A stretch of DNA of 64,000 nt from Pilaira anomala (lineage: Eukaryota; Mucoromycota; Mucoromycetes; Mucorales; Mucoraceae), in contig JAIXMQ010000036.1 in assembly GCA_025716855.1 (NCBI GenBank), positions 248,001 through 312,000 of the forward strand, given 5' to 3'. A program made the translations under genes and the position numbers. Shown in pieces: positions 1-11,898 of the stretch. The first letter of the stretch is position 1, and each line of letters opens with the position of its first letter. Under the pieces are notes generated by a model. It was not told where the DNA came from, made no database searches, and saw only the letters and a program-made list of their open reading frames with translations.

Positions 1-227
1 ATGTTGAGGAACTTTATATTTCCAGCATCATTGTCAACCAAGCTCCCAAGCATCGTCGTCGTACTTACCGTGCTCACGGTAGAATCAACCCTTTCATGTG
101 TTCTCCTTCTCACATCGAGGTTGTTCTTACCGAAAAGGATGAAGTTGTTCCTCGTGCTAATGACAAGAAGGTTGTCAAGCTCAATGCTCGTCAATTAGCT
201 CGTAACGCTCGTCTTGCTCGTGCTTAA
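1..227 (+). CDS. RPL17: 60S ribosomal protein uL22 (L17), 3' end only
   Basis: This is the C-terminal part of large-subunit ribosomal protein uL22 (eukaryotic L17), read in frame 3 from the window edge to a TAA at 225-227. The visible residues contain the family signature: [19 protein letters not shown], followed by [17 protein letters not shown]. Human RPL17 has the closely similar [19 protein letters not shown] and SPCHIEMILTEKEQIVP. The protein lines the nascent-peptide exit tunnel. The Arg/Ala-rich tail ([14 protein letters not shown]) is typical of fungal copies. Codon use is strongly biased to CGT, GCT and AAG, as expected for a highly expressed gene. The start lies outside the window; no intron is seen in this part. 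Confidence 0.93.
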   Translation, partial: VEELYISSIIVNQAPKHRRRTYRAHGRINPFMCSPSHIEVVLTEKDEVVPRANDKKVVKLNARQLARNARLARA

Positions 228-680
228 ATCTTTTCTTTTTTTTTGTTTATAATCTCTCTTAAAAATAAAAAAATCGATCACTTATTTTTTTAATGCATAA
301 AAAAAAAGTCATCTGAGTTCTTTTATAATATATAATAAAAAAAGACGTCGTCAGAATCTCTCTTTTTTCTCTCTCTCTCTCTGTTACACTATTCATTTTT
401 CAATTCACACATCACGTGCTGCGTACAAAAGCAAGACTTCTGTTGTCACAAAAATAAAAAAAAAAAGACTTCTTTGTAGAACCAATTAATAAAAAAAAAA
501 AACGATCTTCGCACTCAAAATGATGTCGTGAAGGATTTAAGTCCCCGCTTGTGCTCTTTTCATTTTCTGTATAAAAATATGCCAATTGTCTATAAATTTG
601 ATTCTTTTTTCTTTTCTTTTCGTTTTATTTATTTATATATACAAACACATCTTTTTTTTTTTATATAAGAAAAAAAGAAA
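228..680. other. Intergenic region: uL22 3' flank and promoter of the Thr-rich gene
   Basis: AT-rich spacer with many A and T runs and a CT-repeat near 361-381. A palindromic CACGTG E-box lies at 413-418, about 265 bases before the next ATG, and could bind a bHLH factor. The 30 bases before the ATG at 681 are T- then A-rich, as in many Mucorales leaders. No coding potential is supported here. Confidence 0.5.
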
Positions 681-2103
681 ATGTCTACTGAACCCACTAC
701 TACTACTACTACCACTGCTACTACTACTACTCAAGAACCTGTTGTTCCTCAAGTAGTTGAAGCACCTGTAACTACCGAAGTTCCTGAAGTCCCTATTCAA
801 ACCGAAGTAACTACTACTACTCCTCCTCCTACTACCACTACAAATGAAGATGAAGTAAACGCTACTGCAGTCTCTCAACCTAAAGAAGAAGAAGCCACTA
901 CGACGGCTCAACCCACTGCATCTAAATCTAACCCTACCAACCGTCTCTCTCTTTTCCTTGGTAAGGCCAAGAAGACATTTGCTCATGAAAAGAAACCTAC
1001 TACACCCAAGAAGGAAGTAACTGAAGAACCCGCTACGGCTGTCGTCGAACCTATCATCACTACTGAACCTACTACCATTGCATCTCCTGTGACTGAAGAA
1101 GCTCCTGCTGTCACTGAAGACTCTACTACTACTTCAAGAGATGTTGAAACAAAACCTAAGCATGAAAAACGTAAATCTTTCATGGCTGGTATCTTCCGTT
1201 CCAAGGTAAAAAAAAAAACACAATTTAACAATTTTAAACTTTTTTTATCACTTCGGACTTGGGGGGGGGGGAGGGTCTCTCTTTTCTATTCTAAAAGAAG
1301 AACGTACCATGAGCAAAAAAAAAAAAAAAAATAGTGTGTTACAACAACTATTTTGTTCTAGTTCTTTTTTTTTATGAATAGTGACCCAGCCTAAAAAAAA
1401 AAAAACCAAGTTTTTGTGATCTACCTTTCAAACATTTGTACAATTGTTACTCAACTCATATATCTATCTATCTAATTTTAGAGCCCAGTCAATAAGGAAG
1501 TTGAAAAATCTGAGGAATCAATCACTACTCCTCCTCCTACTACTACAACAGGTATATATATATAAATCAACACATACAAATTTATCTGTGTTTTATTTAA
1601 CAAAAAAAAAATGTTATAGCTGATCAAGTTGAAACAGTAACAGATAAGGAGGTTCAGGAGACACCTGCTGCTGCTGCTGCTGCTGCTGCTACTGGCGTTG
1701 TTGAAGAAGAAGAAAATGTTACTGAAGCTCCTCATCATCAACATACCGAAAAAGAAAACGTGATTGACCAAATCAAACGTAGTCCTCTTGGTAAGCTCTT
1801 TAATAAAAAGAAGGAGGTTGAACACAAAGATGAATACAAGGAAGAACATACTACGACTGAACCCGTCGTCGCCACCACCGCCGCAGCCGCCGCTACCGCT
1901 ACTGAAACTGAGCTTGCCCCTGTGACTGAACCTGTTGTTCTTACTGAAGAAACCCCCGCTGCCGCCGCTACTGAATCTTCTGCTGCTGTCGTTGAACCTG
2001 TTGGTAAGTTTAGTACTACATGCTTTTGATTCAAAAAAAAAAAAAAAAAAGAGTGATAGCTTTCTTCATTTGGTATTATTGATTGAACGAATGAGTTATT
2101 TTC

Positions 2104-2135
<32 letters not shown>

Positions 2136-2589
2136 AACACATGTGAATCAACTTTTTTTTTTTCATGCAAAAAAATGTATAATTAATTGATTTTTTATTA
2201 TTATTATTATTTTTTTTTTTTTAGTTGAATCAACTCATGCCTCCGTTCCTGCTCATTCCGAGGAAAAGGTTGCTCGTTCTGGATCTCCTTTAGGCCGTCG
2301 TATTACACAAATGTTCCGTGGATTCTCTAGCAAGAAGAAGGTACCTACTGTTGCTTCTACTACAGAAGAAGAAGCCAAGAAGGAAGAAGAACCTACTACT
2401 ACTACGCGTGAAGTTGCTGCTGCTACTACTACTGCTGCTGCTGCTCCTGCTGCTGCCACCACCCCTGAGCACGCTGCCATTGAAGATGCTCCCGCTCCCG
2501 TTGTTGCTACTAAAGAAGAAGAGCATCAAGAAAAGGTTGTTCCTGAAGTCATTTCACCTGTTCATGTCCCTGCTCAAACCATTGCTTAA
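681..2589 (+). CDS. Thr/Ala/Glu-rich protein with four basic modules, unknown function
   Basis: Four exons join in frame: 681-1205, 1482-1551, 1620-2003 and 2225-2589, giving 447 residues. All introns are GT-AG and the phases agree. The protein is mostly Thr-, Ala-, Pro- and Glu-rich linker, built largely from ACT, GCT and GAA triplets. Four short modules with bulky hydrophobic residues next to lysines interrupt the linker: NRLSLFLGKAKKTF, RKSFMAGIFRSK, RSPLGKLFNKKK and SPLGRRITQMFRGFSSKKK. Each resembles an amphipathic basic helix that could touch membrane, nucleic acid or an acidic partner. There is no signal peptide or transmembrane segment. I do not recognise the family. The alternating layout looks designed and the splice frames hold, so I take it as a real gene rather than low-complexity noise. 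Confidence 0.75.
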
Positions 2590-4654
2590 AAAAGGGTGTT
2601 TACTTTAATTTCTTATTTTAATTTTTTTTACGTATTTGAAAACATCAAAGAGGGAATAACGAATACAGTTCGTTTATATGATGTTTCAACTAATTTTTTT
2701 TTTCTTCTTCTTCTTCAAATATTTATACATTTTACTCTTTACTACTACTACCTATTACTTTTTTTATATATTAGTTACTTTTTTAATAAAAAGAAAAAAA
2801 AAATCATTACAAGGCAAATAACTATTATCAAAACACTCTCATTTTTTTTTTAATGAACACTTTTTGAATACAATAAACATGCCACAAATTGTACCAAATC
2901 GGTTATTCGGTTTTGGCAAAATTTATATCATTTTCTTTATCGTTCACAAAATGTGTAACTGTACTACTTGGATATTTTCTTTTTAAGTTTTTTAGTAGAA
3001 ATATATTAGATGTTTCTAGTTTCTTTATTCTTTTTTTCTTTTTCAGCCCCCTTGCATAAAAAAATAAAGTAGGTTTTTTATTTTTATTTTTATAAAGACA
3101 CAATACATAATACACAATAGTGTAATGAGGGTTTATCTGTAAACAATCCTTTTTTTTTTTTTTTTCATTTAAATTTCGTACAACCTTTCCAAGAACACAA
3201 GAAAAAAATTTTTTTCAATGCAAAAAAAAAAAAAAAAAAAAAAAAAACGGAGCTACCGTGAAATCATAAATCTATTTTTACTATTTTATTTCAAATCAGG
3301 GTAAAATAAACGCTTCGTCATGTACAAAAAAAAAAAAAAAAAATAATTATCATCAGATCAAAAAAAAAAAAATTCTGACTTGTATATTGTTTTTTTTTTT
3401 TTTACTTACCGCAATTTACACAAAAACAAATCTATTGTACAACACTTTTTGTTTATTAAATTATGATACTCTTCTCATCACTTCAACTTTGCAGATAATT
3501 TATGCAATCCAAATATACATAATAAACATTAATTGTGGTAAGTGTGTATAATAGATTTGTTTATACTGTGTGAGAGTGACTCGATTGTATTTATAGTTAT
3601 ATCAATCTTTTTTGGTCAAGTTAGAAAATGACCACATGATTTCGTTCCTAAAAAAAAAGAGTATCATCATAACACATATAAACTGTATACAGGAATTCAA
3701 ATGATTAGTGACATTGTGTGCGTATTTTTTCTTAAAAAAAAACAGCTTTTTAGTTCTAGACATCCGCCTTGTTGTCGTACATTTCTCACTCTTTTATTGA
3801 CATCATTCATAAAAAAAAAAAGGATAGAAACTCGTAAAAGAATTCGTTTGTTACAAAATGTCACCCACTCAATTTCCTATTATGTAACATATGATGCTTC
3901 ATACTTTTTTTTTTTTTTTTTAAAAAAAAAAACCAATCTTAAAGCTAGATGTTACAACTATTTCAATAAGTCTTTTGATCTATACTAATTTTTTCAAAAG
4001 AAACACAACTCTTTTCTCCGTTATGTCGGATATGACATTTTAGGAAATTTAGTCAGTGAAATTTTGTCACAACAATGAACCGAGAAATTCATTTTACTCA
4101 TTCTTTAATAAATTACACAGAAATTATAAAAATATGAAACGCTTATTCAATTTCCAATCTTTTTTTTTTCCAAGACGTACATAAAATCATTGACTTTTCA
4201 ACTGTCAAAAAAAAAAAAAAAAAAGAACACATTTTTAATTTTATTTTTTGAAGCGTGTGTGTGCCTGAAAAATGTAATCTAGACTTTTCTTCTGTCATAC
4301 AGAAAAAAAAATATATATATATTTAATATTTCCTCCTCAAGTCATATCTCTTTCTTATTTTCAAAATTTCTTCAGAGCTTTCAAAATGAAAGCGTCGCAA
4401 TGATCTTAAAGCTTTCCCTAAAACCGACAATAGAAATACATTGTATCATCGAGAAAAAAAAATAAAGAAGAAAGATATTTTTTAAATCTCAAGTTTAATA
4501 CCTACATATTACATTTACTTTTTCGCGTTGAAAAAGTACGTCACATACAACCTGTTAAAGACCAAAAAATCTCAGGGTTGTTGGGTCACATTTTAAGTGT
4601 GTTTATGCAGTTTTTTTTTTACCACCAAGTTAAATTTATACACACACACATAAA
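2590..4654. other. Long gene-free intergenic region
   Basis: About 2 kb of strongly AT-rich DNA with many A or T runs of 10-27 bases, for example near 3223-3247 and 3905-3921. The short open frames here are low-complexity and have no family signature. No tRNA-like stem or T-loop consensus was found. The left part is the 3' flank of the Thr-rich gene and the right end is the promoter of the TMEM223-like gene. Confidence 0.5.
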
Positions 4655-5118
4655 ATGGTTTTCCTTTCTACTTTAAGAGCCTTCTCTTTCCGTCGTCCCT
4701 CGACCCAAAGTAAAAACTTTTTTTTTTTCTTTTTGTTATAATAAAAGTATATCTTGTATTTATTTTCTCTTCAACTCAATTTTAGTTTTTTCCCGATGCC
4801 AACAAACTACTAGAGCTTGTTATAGTACTCAAAGTTCTTTCAAATCTGCTCTTGATAAAAAATCAATTCAATTCACAAGCAAGCAATTAAAACAAATGTT
4901 GGATCAAAAAGACGTTGTATTCTATCAAGCGCCTGCAGGTGTCAATAAAACTTTTATGTGGTTATATATTTCGGCTGGTGTCCAACTTATGTTCTGGTAC
5001 CCTTACAAAATGTGTTTTTTTTTTTTTTACCTGTCAAAATTTTTAACATGGATTACAATAATATAGGGGAAATTTAGCTAGTTTGGCTTATGTTGCATAT
5101 ACTACAACGGAAGGGTAA

Positions 5119-5155
<37 letters not shown>

Positions 5156-5688
5156 CGCATTTTAAATCCATTATTCTGATATGTAAATTACTTATTATAG
5201 TGAAGGTGAAAATGCTGTCGTCGAACTTGCACCTAAAGGAAAACGAATTGCAATTGCAGGTAGTCTTGTTACAGTTGGTATAGCTGTAGCTACATTAATG
5301 TGTCTTTACCCATGGAGGTAATTTTATTATCTTTTTTTTTTTTTAAAAAAAAAAAAGAAATATATTAAGGACGTGTTTCATTTTGTGTAGATATGTTGAC
5401 AAATTAATCTTGTTAAAAGGAGCTCAAAAGGTGAAATTAGTAACACATGCACGTTTAATCAAATCACATCAATTCAAAGAGTACCCTATCGATCAATTAT
5501 ACTGTAAACAAAAGGTATTTACCGGTGTCGGTAAGAACGGAACCGATGTCATTGGCACAAAGGCAAATTCAACTCATATTTTCTTGGGTGCTAAAGGGGA
5601 GAAGATGGCTTACATGTTGGATAGAAAGGGTACTTTTACTGACAGCAAACTCTTTGATGGATTATGGTTTAATTTACACGGAAAATAA
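4655..5688 (+). CDS. TMEM223-like mitochondrial inner-membrane protein
   Basis: Five exons (4655-4709, 4786-4996, 5067-5114, 5201-5317, 5391-5688) give 224 residues with all phases consistent. The N-terminus (MVFLSTLRAFSFRRPSTQ) is Arg/Ser-rich like a mitochondrial presequence. Two membrane segments follow: FMWLYISAGVQLMFWGNLAS and IAIAGSLVTVGIAVATLMC. The C-terminal half is soluble and ends with MLDRKGTFTDSKLFDGLW, which closely matches LLDKTGHFPNTKLFDN of human TMEM223. The segment before the first helix, DVVFYQAPAG, also matches the family's DVLLFEHDRG. TMEM223, TMEM70 and TMEM186 homologues act in mitochondrial complex assembly or COX1 translation; a similar role here is inference. Introns carry (TA)n and A/T runs. 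Confidence 0.72.
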
Positions 5689-5749
5689 AATAATAAAATA
5701 AAAATGAATAATAGTTTAATATACATAAAAAATAAAAAAAAAAGGCATA

Positions 5750-7187
5750 TTATTGATTAAGTGCAGCTTGTTGTCTCCAATGCATTTGTTTTGTATATTC
5801 GTAAATACAAATAGCACCACTGACATGAACGTTCAAAGAACGTGTGATACCATATTGAGGGATTTCAATTGTAACATCAAGCATTTGTAAAAGATCCGCA
5901 GGAACACCTTGACGTTCTTTACCTAATAATAAGACACATTTTTCAGGGAATTCGTAATCACCTAAAGTGGCACTTGTAGTAGTTTGCTCTAAACCACACA
6001 AAGTGTAACCTTGTTCTTTCTTCTCTTGCAAGAAACTGGCTACATCCGTTTCAGGAACTTCAATCATAGGCATCCATTTTTCAGAAGCAACACTGATACT
6101 AGTAAACCCAATATCTTCTTTAATCTTTAACGTAGGAACAACCAAAGTAGATGCATTGAAGATCTCACAAGTACGACATAAACCAGCCAAGTTAGGTGTT
6201 CTATCAATAAGACTAGCAACTACAATAAGGTCATTACGACGACGGTTCTTTTGTACAAGGTTCTTGGTGAGATCCATATCGGTTTCCAACATCATTTCCC
6301 AAGGCATGATTTTCTTTTGAATCACTTCTTCTAAAGTGGTTTCGGACGTACTATGATGATTGGCTTCGGCTAATTTAATTTCTTCCTCAAGACCAATCAT
6401 TTCTGAAGCGTCTGCAGATGTATAGATCTCTTTTCTTTGAGGATTTTCAAAGGGACATCTAGCAACGGGCTTAGGATTAACTCTAACAAAAGCTTTCTAT
6501 AGACATATTTTTTATCATCAGTTCTATTTTTTTTTTTTTTTTACATATATTAAATTTTTGCATAGACAAGTGAGACTTACGGAACCAATTCTTTCGTTTT
6601 CAATGACTTCAAATTCAGTCATCATTTGACGGAAGATGAACTCAACATTAAAGTCTTGGATAGGATCAAATTTGGACATGTAGAATTGTGTTTGAATCTT
6701 ATCAAAGAATTTGATACAATCAACATACGTTTCCATAAATCGGCCAATCGATTGAAGATATTTGTTTTCTTCCAACTTTTTGCCGTAACCACGAGAAATA
6801 CAACTCTTCCAGTTACGTTGCCAAGCACAGTACGAGAATAAACGGATAGTGAAATGGTTGGTAATCAACCAAGCGATTAAACGAACAAAGATTTCTTCAA
6901 AGTACCCTTGAATAGCTTCTTCAGGCAAGTGATCACAGAGTGTAAATGTGATCGTAAGCAAAGAGATAACAAAATTAGGCTTATGGTTAGGGTCCTCAAT
7001 CTTTTTATAGAATAATTTGAGACGCTCAGGGAAACGAACCAAAATTCTAACCATGGCCCATTCCAAGTAACAACGAACTGATGTAACCGTTTCTTTTCTC
7101 ATAACTTCAAATATAACTTCCATGTAATCATCTAATTTCTTTTCGTCTGCAAGATCAATAATAAGGATAGTTGAACAGCAGATACGT

Positions 7188-7243
<56 letters not shown>

Positions 7244-8544
7244 ATTATAATGTTAGTGATAAGTTTTTTTTTTTTTAAAAAAAAATGATACAAGTAATAT
7301 TACCTTTAATCTGTGTTCCATAGTGGAGGTATACATAAATTCAAACAAGATATCTTCATTAATAGTATGAAAAAATTTATCCAATAAGATGTTGGCCAAA
7401 GTAGTATGGTCCTTGTTATTGACATCGAGTCTCAATAAAAGATCGTTCATATTTACACGTACAAGATAATCATTTTGATTGAATACTGTTTCAGCAGTTC
7501 TAAAAAACAAAAAAAAAGTAAGTAGATTAATACTATATGCGTATAAACTGAATAGCAAGCCTGTTTTTTTTACCCTTCTGCCTCTAAGATATCTGTGGAA
7601 GTAGCAAGTTTGGTTGCAATAGCCCCTTCTAATTTTTGATCTTCACGATCACGAAGAGGGCCAAAAACAAGTAATTTGACCATCTCAGGAGCGTACTGAA
7701 TCATTGATTTGTTTGCGTCTTCAGTAAAGGTAGACCAGTAGTTATGAAGAAGTTTAGACGTTTGAGCAACAACAAATGGTTTAAGTTCACCTGTTTCAAT
7801 CACCATATTTAACGCCTATTGACAAAAGGTTAGAATATACAAGTTTTAAAAAAAAAAAAAAAAACGTATAATACATTTTAGACATACTTTCTTCATTGGA
7901 CCGTCCTCTTGATTTAATTCGGGCATACTTAATAATTCTGGCTGGAAAATAACATCAACAAAGGCCTTGATAAGGAGAGGAAACGTTCTAGATTGAGCAA
8001 TATTTTCTTTCATCAATGCAATAGCATAATCAACACAACGTTCAAGCATATCTGGTGTCTTTTCCCATGGGAATGCAAGAAGAGGGCCAAAGCTTCTAAT
8101 AATTGCTTCGCCACACATTTCTGAGCCACTTTCAAGCTGATCAACAGCTTCTTCATAAAGTTCGATAGGGTCGAAAAATTCCTTTCCTTCAATATTTTCT
8201 TTTTTAATAATGGAAGCAAAACGAACGATTCTTTCAATACATTCCCATTTGGCACGAATAAATGTTGATAAAGATTCTCCCCAAGGTCTATATATATATA
8301 TATATACATGTATGAAAACAAAAAAAAAAAGTTAGATACTGAGAGCATTTTCATGTCTATATATAAATAAATACCTTTCACGTAGAGCTTCTTGTGTGCG
8401 CTTCATTTGGAATCCATAGACGGATGATACAACCGCATTATCACAGTCGAGTTTCAAGTAGTTATGTTTAATAGCGCACTCGTAAATAACACTTAATAAT
8501 CGAATGTAGTTTGGCTTAGAAATTTCCTTGTTAGCGTTAACAGC

Positions 8545-8618
<74 letters not shown>

Positions 8619-11603
8619 TAGTAAATCAGTTTTTCATTAGAAAAGTTGTTTGAACTTACAAGGTGTACGATACTTTAACAATCGAATAACCAAATCAAAA
8701 TGATTTTGAATAGCGTTGTTTCTTGCCTCTGGTGTAAGAGCGGCGTCACTTGATAAAATGCGACGAGTCAATGATAAGTATAAATTGACCAAATCGTCAT
8801 CTAAGCTATTTGTTTAGTCATAATGTGGTTTTTACAGTTTTAAGAAAAAAACTCACCAACAACATTATCCTCTTCCTTGTTAAGATACTTTTGATCGATT
8901 CTGTTTAAAATATTTAAAATCACTTCATCATCAAATTCGATTACTTTAGTAAAATCACACTTGTTTTCGAAACATGTGTCAAAGTTTTCCCATAAAGCGT
9001 CAAACAAGGTTAAATTTCTTGCAAATGTAATCTCGTCACTAATATATTTTCATATCAACATAAAATTAACTCCTTTTATATATTAAACTTACCAAGATTT
9101 ATCTTTTAATGTCTTTCTAAAAGCAGAAAGAAGGTCTAAGACATGGTCATGGTTTAATTCGCCATTTTCGTTTGATACGACAAATATAGATGTTCGTGCA
9201 AGTACATTTGCTTGATTACGTAAAACTGCTTCAGGAATATCTAGAGATACGTAGAGTGAATATATAATCTATTTGAAAAGATAAGCTTCCTCCATACCTT
9301 CAGATTTCAAATCGCAGACATAAGTATTTATACGGTTCTTTAAACCACTTAATACACTATCAAGGGACTATAACTAAACATTAAATGGTTTGTTGCTACG
9401 ATTGAAAAATTAAACAAGTACCTTATCTTTCGAAATTCGGCTTTCTAACCAGTAACGAATCAACTTGAATTCCTTTGAGTTCGTTTTGATAGGGTACTCA
9501 TTTACAAGAGATGAGATTGTTCTAGAAAAAAAAAAAAGTGTATAAACGTTACAGCCTAAGTTTTGTATTGTAAATATTTTATCTTACTTTGCGATATCAG
9601 AAAATGATAATGTTTCAGTGTTACTAAGTTTGAAAACAGCAGCAATACCTAATTTACGCAAAAATTGCTTTGTAGCAGGAATGCTTATATAACATATTAG
9701 CATTTTTTTTTTTTTTTGGAATAAAAATTTATACTTGAAAACATACTTGAAATTACGATGACGGTCAACCAAAACTCTCAAAGATTTAAGCTCTTCAGGA
9801 CCCCAAGCATTAACATAATTAGCTTCAGCTAGGGCCTCCATAGTATACAAGATAGGCGCATAACTGCTTACAACATGAGAGAGATGATGAATTAATTGAC
9901 GCAAAAATTTAATTTTGTCTTGCTCATCTTCAAAAGCGTCAATTAAGCGAACCATAAATGTTCTAAAATGTTCACCAAAGGGACTAACCAAGGCTCCTTG
10001 TGTAGGTACTGAATATAAGGAAGTCGAGTCTAAAATCTTGAACAAAGCGCCAAACATAAAGCCTTGTTCTATACCCATTTTATTTAAAATGGCTGGGTCC
10101 TCTCTAGAAAAGATGAATTCTAAAAGTCCCTTTTTGACAGAAGAAGTATCATTTTGGAAACCGCGATACATTAACAAGACCCACCAAGAAGCGTCGAGGG
10201 CATTAGCATTAAGCAATGTTTCAAATCTTGGTAACACTGGATCCACAAGATGAATGACACTTTCGTGCATAATATCATACAATAAAAACCAGTCATCCCA
10301 AATTTCGGTATAGTGCTGAGATTTATCAACACTCCATTTGAAATAAGGTGTCCAGTCATTATCAGATTTATCAGCAATCGTTGAGGGATTTTTCTCTGTG
10401 AAATCAATAATACGCTTGAGAATATATGATGAATATTTGCGAGCTAATGAATCGTTACTTTGAAGGCCGCTCTGTATGTTAATTTGAATAGTTTATTAGT
10501 TATCATGATTTGTGTTACAAATTATTAATTACCTGTAAAATCTTAAAAAAATTGGCATCAAAGCGAAGATCCTTTCGAATAATAGGTGTCTGGTTTACAT
10601 CTAATCCAAAATAGAAATCAAAGAAACGAGCAATAAGTCCATAAATTTCTAATCTTAACAGATTAGTGGCAGGAAGGGCAAACATTTGCAATATACGCTT
10701 CCAAAGCATCTAACGAATAGTATATGAATTAAAATATCCAAACAAGCGTTTTGAATCAATTATATCCACAATTTTTTTTTTTTATTTTACCTCACACCAA
10801 TAAACCTGTTTATCTAACTCAATAGATTGTACAGAATTTTGTTGCCAACGAAGCAGATTAGGCAATAAGTCATGACTTAACTTTCTTCTAATGGTTGAAT
10901 CGGTACAAGGTATCATAGCTACAGCAATCGTAAAAATCAATTCCATCCACTGACGAATTTCAGTTTTGACACTCTCAAGTACATTATCTAAGGCCAATAA
11001 TTCTTGGTTTTCGTTTAAATCTCGAACAAAAAGGTTGAGTATATCAATGCAACATTCAAGGTCGAGTGCAATATGTTTGCTGGCGTCTTGCACTGCTATA
11101 TTGGTTTGAACTTGATCCCAGTACGATCTACAGTCTAATCGCTCAAGACTTGATTCAATAAAGTCCATGGGTTTAAGATCGATGAAATCAGGCTCAGCTT
11201 CCATAGTTGAAATCAATTGAGTAATAAGCATCAATAACGTTTCTTTGCCAAAGGAGCTGTCAGTTTGATTGTTCTGTAATAAAAATGATCGAGCTAAAAG
11301 GTAAGAAACTGTGCTTTCTAAAAGAGTGACACTTTCAGTAGCCACCATAGAATCTTGTGAAAAACTGGTGATCATCCAAGGCTTTACGAATTGATCGAGA
11401 CAAGCCTCCTCTTTTTGATGATCGTCTAGTTTAATGAGATGAGCTTTGAAAATAGGCAACAAGATCTGCAAGTTGCCAAATCGAACCTTTTCGTCAACGG
11501 CATGAGTATACTGCTCGTCCAATTGTTTTAAAAAGTCGAGTAATTTTTCGTTTCCTGCGTTCTGAACAAGAAGCTTTTGAAATGGTATAGACGCAAAGTC
11601 CAT
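5750..11603 (-). CDS. TRM3: tRNA (guanosine-18 2'-O)-methyltransferase, TRM3/TARBP1 family
   Basis: Fifteen exons join in frame from ATG at 11603 to the stop at 5750. In transcription order they are 11603-10791, 10709-10533, 10471-9747, 9683-9588, 9521-9422, 9367-9298, 9240-9093, 9038-8857, 8800-8660, 8543-8375, 8287-7888, 7815-7574, 7499-7304, 7189-6581 and 6496-5750. The product has 1,604 residues, matching human TARBP1 (about 1,620) and yeast Trm3. Most of it is a helical-repeat region. The C-terminal 150 residues are a SPOUT (TrmH) methyltransferase domain with all three motifs: NLAGLCRTCEIF, LLLGKERQGVPADL, and IPQYGITRSLNVHVSGAICIYEY (SAM-binding trefoil knot). The family makes Gm18 in the tRNA D-loop. 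One intron holds a 69-base homopolymer, and another acceptor follows an A-run. Confidence 0.93.
7191..7241. repeat. T51 homopolymer inside a TRM3 intron
   Basis: Fifty-one consecutive T on the plus strand, read as A51 in the TRM3 transcript. It sits directly against the 3' splice site of the intron between exons 13 and 14, so the acceptor reads A-run then AG. Length may be inexact because of sequencing slippage. Confidence 0.9.
8548..8616. repeat. A69 homopolymer inside a TRM3 intron
   Basis: Sixty-nine consecutive A on the plus strand, equal to T69 in the TRM3 pre-mRNA, just upstream of the acceptor of exon 10. It forms an extreme polypyrimidine tract. True length is uncertain in homopolymers of this size. 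Confidence 0.9.
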
Positions 11604-11898
11604 TTTATAATTATTCTATTAAGACTAAAAGAAGTAAAGAGCACAGACAAGTAAGAAAAAATTTGTATGAAAATTGGCAGGTTTTTGCTAAAGGTTTGAA
11701 CTTCCGAGACTCATGAACTACTACATTTAGGACTTTTTAGTTCTTTATATCTGAACAAAATTTATTGCATGAGGTGTAAGTACTGATAGAATAAAAATTT
11801 TAAATAATAAATATAAAAGGTTGACAGTAATACATATAAAAGAGAAATAAAGAGATTATGTAAAATCGTGTGCTGTAATGCGATACTATTATTATAAT
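11604..11898. other. TRM3 promoter and CotH 3' flank
   Basis: Short spacer between the TRM3 start (11603, minus) and the CotH stop (11899, minus). It is AT-rich with no clear motif; nothing coding is supported. Confidence 0.4.

Noticed and set aside
633..1231. Minus-strand Ser/Phe/Val-rich open frames opposite the Thr-rich gene
   Set aside because: They are shadows of ACT/GAA/GCT triplet repeats on the other strand; the plus-strand frame is spliced and phase-consistent.
2590..4654. tRNA or small RNA gene in the long spacer
   Set aside because: No cloverleaf-compatible GTTCRANNC box or paired arms were found; the region is homopolymer-rich only.
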